The notes under the pieces were generated by a model, which saw only the letters and a program-made list of their open reading frames with translations, was not told the DNA's origin and made no database searches. 9,870 nt of DNA from Clostridiales bacterium (GTDB taxonomy: Bacteria > Bacillota_A > Clostridia > Christensenellales > Borkfalkiaceae): assembly GCA_015055785.1 (NCBI GenBank), contig SVHQ01000051.1, positions 1-9,870 of the forward strand. Direction: 5' to 3'. A program made the translations under genes and the position numbers. Below, one piece after another: positions 6,735-9,870 of the stretch (position 1 is the first letter of the stretch; each line of letters begins with the position of its first letter).

Positions 6735-8603
6735 TTATTCGATGGATTGCAATCTTCCGTTCACTATCTCTATCGTTGTACCGTAATTATTTACATATTT
6801 TTGAATAGGACCTATCAAAATAATAATGTCTCCTATTTTGGGTGGATTGGTCATGGCATCATAACGAATTGCGCCCGTTTGATTATACGTGCCGTAAATA
6901 TACAACTCGTTCCCTGCATCGTCTTGAATGGTTATGTTGCCATACGTTGCGTTCGAAATTGAAACAACTTTACCTTGGACGCAATAATTCGCTGACGTTG
7001 TTTCCCCGCTTTTCAATTTATTGCCAATGGCTAACACTTCGGGAATTGTGGCTAAAATCGTTTCCTTTTGCATATTGCCTTTTTCTATATACGCCGCAAC
7101 CAAATCCCTTGCATATACCCCCACGTCATAACGCTCAATTTCCGTTAAATGATTGGGTCCGTACTTGGACGTATAGGAATCCACGATTATGTAATAGGTC
7201 TTATTTAAGCTGATATTATTTTTAACTTGCGCGCCGTAATCACCGTAAGCAATATAATAATCGCTATTGCTCGATTGGAAAAATTTATCGTTCAAATTCG
7301 AGCCTTTCACCGAACAAAGCACCAATTGATTATCAAACGGCAATATCCCTTGCAAATCACCATAGAGAACGTCGCCGACGTATAAGTTATACGGACTGCG
7401 GACGTTTAAAAATCCGCCGCCTAAGACGATATCGTATTCATCGCCCCATCTTTCTATGCCTGTTTCATAGTATAATTGCGCTACCAACTGACAAATTTCT
7501 TTGCCATTACGCAAGCAATCGTTGCGGCCGACTACTTTTCCTGCCTTTTCGATTTCCTTTTCGTATTTTTTCAGAAGCGTTTCGACAACGGGGTCATCTG
7601 CCAAATGTGTGTATTCGTCTGCGGATATATATTCCGCCGTGTTTACCTTGACGCTGTCTGTACCCGTATCCACCGTGATTTCCGCGTGCGATATACCTTG
7701 ATTATCGCCGCCGCCTTGTAAATGATATACCCCTTTGGAATCGGTCAATACATAATTTTGATGACTGTGCGCTTCAAAAACAAGGTCCACGTAGCCTTGC
7801 GATAAAGAAACGTCATAATAGGTGAATTTACTATCCGAAAGCTTCTGCGGCGTAGGGTATGAATTACCATAGCCGTCATGAATGGAATAGATAATACAGT
7901 CCGCGCCCTGCTGACGCAATTTTTGCGATTCTGCTTTGACAAGCGACGTGAGTTCACTGCCCGTTTTAAAATAAAAACCGCTTGAATAATCCCCTGATAT
8001 CGAGGAATAACAATTGCCTATTGCACCGATGATGCCGATTTTTGCACCGTTTTGCTCTATCATAACCGAGGAATCACAATATTCCACCCGCTGTTTTGTC
8101 GTGCTGTCGTAAATATTGATAGCGAGAAATGGAAATTCTGCCAACTGTGCATTGTTTTCTATATACGCTTCGCCCCAATCGTATTCATGATTGCCTATCG
8201 TCATGCTCGCAAAATCCAATTCGTTCATCCATTCGGTGATAATCGCCCCTTTGGTGAGGTTGGATTCCGACGTCCCCTGCCACATATCCCCTGAGGATAA
8301 CAAAATGGTGTTTTCATTTTCCTGCCTTGCTTGTTTAAAGAAGGTGGAAAGCTCATCCACCCCCTCTTGCGCTTCGGTATTGGAAAATTTGCCGTGCAAA
8401 TCATTCACTGCATAAATGTCTATCGTAACACTTCCGTTGTCTGACCCCGTGCCGCCCGAAGAATTACCCATCTGACCGCCCGATTGATTGGTGGATGAAT
8501 CCCCCGATATATCCCCCGACGTGCCGCCCGAAGGAAATGCCGTGCAGCCAGATAAGAATATGATAAAACCTAAAATAAAGGCCAAAAAACCTTTCTTTTG
8601 CAT
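6735..8603 (-). CDS. Lipoprotein 5'-nucleotidase / 2',3'-cyclic phosphodiesterase family with C-terminal OB-like domain
   Basis: This 622-residue protein begins with a lipoprotein signal ending FLSGC (Cys20), so it is expected on the outer face of the membrane, followed by a Ser/Gly linker to ~residue 57. Residues ~59-320 are a calcineurin-like metallophosphatase: NDLHGKF (Asp68, His70), SGDMWQG (Asp106), GNHEYDWG (Asn138, His139), SIHDGYG (His242) and AHSH (279-281). Residues ~355-510 form the 5'-nucleotidase C-terminal domain that binds the base (GGGFLNVRSPYN, LPFDNQLVL, VDSYTSKYGPNH). Residues ~538-620 (VQGKVVSISNATYGNITIQD ... IGDIIILIG) are an OB-like fold. The family (UshA, CpdB, YfkN) removes phosphate from extracellular nucleotides or opens 2',3'-cyclic phosphates; choosing among these is not possible here. 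The start ATG 8603 has AGGGG six bases upstream. It leads the operon behind its own promoter. Confidence 0.92.
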   Translation of the reverse strand: MQKKGFLAFILGFIIFLSGCTAFPSGGTSGDISGDSSTNQSGGQMGNSSGGTGSDNGSVTIDIYAVNDLHGKFSNTEAQEGVDELSTFFKQARQENENTILLSSGDMWQGTSESNLTKGAIITEWMNELDFASMTIGNHEYDWGEAYIENNAQLAEFPFLAINIYDSTTKQRVEYCDSSVMIEQNGAKIGIIGAIGNCYSSISGDYSSGFYFKTGSELTSLVKAESQKLRQQGADCIIYSIHDGYGNSYPTPQKLSDSKFTYYDVSLSQGYVDLVFEAHSHQNYVLTDSKGVYHLQGGGDNQGISHAEITVDTGTDSVKVNTAEYISADEYTHLADDPVVETLLKKYEKEIEKAGKVVGRNDCLRNGKEICQLVAQLYYETGIERWGDEYDIVLGGGFLNVRSPYNLYVGDVLYGDLQGILPFDNQLVLCSVKGSNLNDKFFQSSNSDYYIAYGDYGAQVKNNISLNKTYYIIVDSYTSKYGPNHLTEIERYDVGVYARDLVAAYIEKGNMQKETILATIPEVLAIGNKLKSGETTSANYCVQGKVVSISNATYGNITIQDDAGNELYIYGTYNQTGAIRYDAMTNPPKIGDIIILIGPIQKYVNNYGTTIEIVNGRLQSIE

Positions 8604-8645
8604 AAATATCCCCTTAATCGTTTATAATTTTTTACATACATAGTT

Positions 8646-8674
8646 ATTATAACATAAATTGCACATATTTTCAA
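8646..8674 (-). promoter_or_regulatory. Sigma-A promoter of the nucleotide-processing operon
   Basis: On the minus strand TTGAAA (8674-8669), a 17-base spacer and TATAAT (8651-8646) precede the 5'-nucleotidase start by about 42 bases. No comparable promoter was noticed in the short gaps (27-32 bases) downstream, so this one probably drives all five genes. Confidence 0.85.
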
Positions 8675-8707
8675 GTGTTCTATTGAAAATAACCGACAAA
8701 ATACAGC

Positions 8708-8738
8708 AAAAATAGAAAAAGCACTTCTTTTGAAGTGC
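8708..8738 (-). terminator. Intrinsic terminator upstream of the operon promoter (minus strand)
   Basis: GCACTTC (8738-8732), an AAAA loop and GAAGTGC (8727-8721) are followed on the minus strand by TTTTTCTATTTTT. It insulates the operon from transcription coming from the right. It may be the old terminator of the tRNA gene whose 3' half lies at 8861-8904, or of a small RNA between them. Confidence 0.75.
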
Positions 8739-8748
8739 AGAATGTTTG

Positions 8749-8854
8749 GTATAGCGGCGGAGAATGAGCTCCGCTTTACAATCGCCCACGTATGAATGTG
8801 GGGTACGCTATCTTTGCAACCAACGGATACAATGTTCATACGCAATTACCGTTG
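8749..8854 (-). ncRNA. Possible structured RNA between tRNA remnant and terminator
   Basis: The segment is unusually rich in nested complementary blocks. An outer helix 8751-8756/8806-8811 (ATAGCG/CGCTAT) encloses hairpins 8757-8762/8769-8774 (GCGGAG/CTCCGC) and 8785-8789/8798-8802 (CCCAC/GTGGG), forming a three-way junction. A further stem pairs 8821-8826 with 8849-8854 (CAACGG/CCGTTG). An 8-bp alternative, CGTATGAA 8789-8796 with TTCATACG 8835-8842, would exclude the second hairpin. A minus-strand terminator follows directly. I see no promoter for it and recognise no RNA family, so it could be decayed sequence with chance pairing. Confidence 0.25.
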
Positions 8855-8860
8855 ACAGCA

Positions 8861-8904
8861 TGGTGTTCCCGTCGGGAATCGAACCCAAAATGCAAACTTA
8901 GGAG
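8861..8904 (-). pseudogene. 3' half of a tRNA-Arg(CCU)-like gene, probable attachment-site remnant
   Basis: On the minus strand the sequence reads, in tRNA order: anticodon loop CTCCTAA (anticodon CCT at 8902-8900), 3' anticodon stem GTTTG, variable region CATT, T stem and loop TTGGG-TTCGATT-CCCGA, acceptor strand CGGGAAC, discriminator A and encoded CCA (8863-8861). All parts have canonical lengths. Upstream of the anticodon loop there is no matching 5' anticodon stem, D arm or GTTCCCG acceptor strand, so this is not a working tRNA. A break at the anticodon loop with an intact 3' end is what tyrosine-recombinase integration into a tRNA gene leaves at the end that carries the duplicated 3' segment. 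The foreign side would be above 8904. Confidence 0.65.
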
Positions 8905-9060
8905 TTTTCATAGGTGTTCGCGCCCATCTGCGAATAGGTGATTTTCTTGCAAAATAAGCGTAAAATCCACCGAAAAGATAGATTTTACGCTTGGTAGGTT
9001 GTGTGTTTTTTGGTGTCTTTTATAGTGTTTAATATCGTGCGGGTGTACAAAGGGTGTAAA
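8905..9060. repeat. Repeated (A/G)GGTG(T) motifs beside the tRNA remnant
   Basis: ATAGGTG occurs at 8910-8916 and 8934-8940, flanking a TTCGC/GCGAA hairpin. Further right GTGT recurs at 9001, 9003, 9013, 9025, 9043 and 9054, several times about 10-12 bases apart and twice as GGGTGTA. Such short direct repeats next to a tRNA core resemble integrase arm sites, but the match is only suggestive. No gene is supported in this stretch. Confidence 0.3.
8956..8992 (-). terminator. 12-bp inverted repeat, possible terminator of the zinc-ribbon gene
   Basis: AAGCGTAAAATC (8956-8967) pairs perfectly with GATTTTACGCTT (8981-8992) around a 13-base loop. It lies about 70 bases past the stop of the minus-strand gene at 9065. 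The following minus-strand tract (ATTTTGC) is a weak T-run, so a role as recombinase or protein binding site is also possible. Confidence 0.5.
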
Positions 9061-9064
9061 CTAA

Positions 9065-9709
9065 TTATGTACCCGGCTTGAACTTGTGCCCACATTTTTG
9101 ACACACATTCATAGGCTTTCCACTACCAATAAATCCTGATACCATTGAATATCCACGGTTTATAGTAGCAATCGATGTTGAACCACACTTGGGGCATGTA
9201 GGAATTCCTCGAGCAGAATATTCCGCTCTTTTTTTGTTCAATTCCGCTTGTTTTTTGCGTTCAAGTTCTTCTTTTGCTTTTTTAGCCTCTTGCATTGCTT
9301 TTGCCGCTTCTCGACCTGCTTGTACTTTCTTTTTATATTGTGCAAAATCGTTTTTCGCAAGATTGTAATTTTTTATCCCCGAAACACAAGCAGCAATACA
9401 TATACCCGCTAATATTAAACAGAAGATAAAGGCGGGAAACCAATCAATACAATATATTGCACACCCCAGTGCAAAGACCGAGGTAATTCCCAATGCTACC
9501 GATCCGCCAATTTTTGGCATAGGTATATCATTTTCACTTTCTACATTGCTTTTAAGAAGCGGTTGTGAGGTTTTGTCGTAATTACTTTGTGTTTTACAAT
9601 TATTATCTTGATTATTAGCAGTTGAATTTACTGCGCAGCCACATTCTTGACAAAATTTTGCATTGGAGGGAATTTGGTTCCCGCATTTCGGACATTTGAT
9701 TAAATCCAT
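9065..9709 (-). CDS. Zinc-ribbon membrane protein of unknown function
   Basis: I do not recognise a named family for this 214-residue protein, but its layout is clear. Residues 6-23 form an N-terminal zinc ribbon (CPKC ... CQEC, Cys6, Cys9, Cys20, Cys23). A polar Asn/Ser/Gln-rich linker runs to ~65. Two hydrophobic segments (~70-88 and ~91-111) form a membrane hairpin. A Lys/Glu/Ala-rich segment (~118-165) is a probable coiled coil. A second zinc ribbon closes the protein (Cys172, Cys175, Cys203, Cys206; CPKC ... CQKC). With a hairpin topology both ribbons would lie on the same side, presumably the cytoplasm. ATG 9709 has GTGAGG eight bases upstream and its own promoter. It shows no functional link to the nucleotide operon and lies on the inferred foreign side of the tRNA remnant, so it may be cargo of a mobile element. 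Proteins of this build are common and mostly uncharacterised. Confidence 0.82.
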
Positions 9710-9741
9710 TTCTTTTACCTCACATTGAATTTATTGATTAC

Positions 9742-9770
9742 ATTATATCACAGTTTATGTCATATATCAA
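9742..9770 (-). promoter_or_regulatory. Sigma-A promoter of the zinc-ribbon gene
   Basis: On the minus strand TTGATA (9770-9765), a 17-base spacer and TATAAT (9747-9742) lie about 33 bases before ATG 9709. Both boxes and spacing are near consensus. Confidence 0.8.
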
Positions 9771-9789
9771 GATTTTTACAGGACACACA

Positions 9790-9815
9790 TTCCCTAAAAA
9801 TGAAATTTTAGGGAA
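9790..9815. repeat. Perfect 10-bp inverted repeat
   Basis: TTCCCTAAAA (9790-9799) pairs with TTTTAGGGAA (9806-9815) around a six-base loop. It lies just upstream of the minus-strand promoter at 9742-9770. It has no U-tract suited to termination on the plus strand, so an operator or element-end role is possible. Confidence 0.5.
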
Positions 9816-9828
9816 CAGGATAAGGAGT

Positions 9829-9864
9829 GGGGTCAAATTGCCATCACTACGACAATTTAACCCC
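9829..9864. repeat. Imperfect 12-bp inverted repeat at window edge
   Basis: GGGGTCAAATTG (9829-9840) pairs with CAATTTAACCCC (9853-9864) with one mismatch and a 12-base loop. No T-run follows within the window. It could be an insertion-element end or a terminator of a gene beyond the edge. Confidence 0.45.
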
Positions 9865-9870
9865 TCTCCG

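Noticed and set aside
8570..8845. 91-codon minus-strand open frame upstream of the 5'-nucleotidase
   Set aside because: It spans the minus-strand terminator and the operon promoter and overlaps the 5'-nucleotidase start in another frame. Its composition is not protein-like.
8861..8980. Complete functional tRNA gene on the minus strand
   Set aside because: Only the 3' half is canonical. No 5' acceptor strand matching CGGGAAC, no D arm and no matching 5' anticodon stem lie upstream.

Overview
The window looks like a chromosomal segment of a low- to mid-GC Gram-positive gut-type bacterium, most likely a Clostridia-like Firmicute. The evidence is AGAGG/AGGGG ribosome binding sites, near-consensus sigma-A promoters with 17-base spacers, two secreted lipoproteins with Ser/Gly/Asn-rich linkers, and a Cys-rich repeat surface protein. 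TGA acts as a normal stop (it ends the gene at 3529) and Trp is TGG. This assignment is inference, because no rRNA or other marker gene is present.

Layout. Bases 1-768 (+) are the 3' part of a Cys-rich repeat surface protein with one in-frame TGA, followed by a strong terminator. Bases 851-1140 are non-coding and hold a palindromic repeat family that includes a 56-base tandem repeat. At 1237-2694 (+), behind a consensus promoter, lies a lipoprotein with an OB-like domain and a C-terminal domain that I align by eye to barnase-family ribonucleases with all main catalytic residues except the Lys27 equivalent. It converges, through a shared terminator, on a five-gene minus-strand operon (8603 down to 2795): a lipoprotein 5'-nucleotidase/cyclic phosphodiesterase, an HD-domain dNTPase-like protein, two tandem NrnA-like DHH/DHHA1 phosphoesterases, and SurE.

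Function. Nearly every gene here acts on nucleic acids or nucleotides. Barnase-type enzymes leave 2',3'-cyclic phosphate ends, and UshA/CpdB-type lipoproteins can open and remove such phosphates outside the cell. Inside, NrnA-type enzymes clear very short RNAs and pAp, SurE dephosphorylates nucleoside monophosphates, and the HD protein would act on dNTPs. I infer a nucleic-acid scavenging and recycling neighbourhood.

Right end. Upstream of the operon, bases 8675-9064 carry a minus-strand terminator, a patch of possible RNA structure, and the 3' half (anticodon loop to CCA) of a tRNA resembling tRNA-Arg(CCU) with no 5' half. That is the pattern left at one end of an element integrated into a tRNA gene. 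By its polarity the foreign DNA would lie to the right, where there are repeated GTGT motifs, a zinc-ribbon membrane protein (9065-9709, minus) with its own promoter, and two inverted repeats at the window edge. No integrase is visible, so the element call is provisional.
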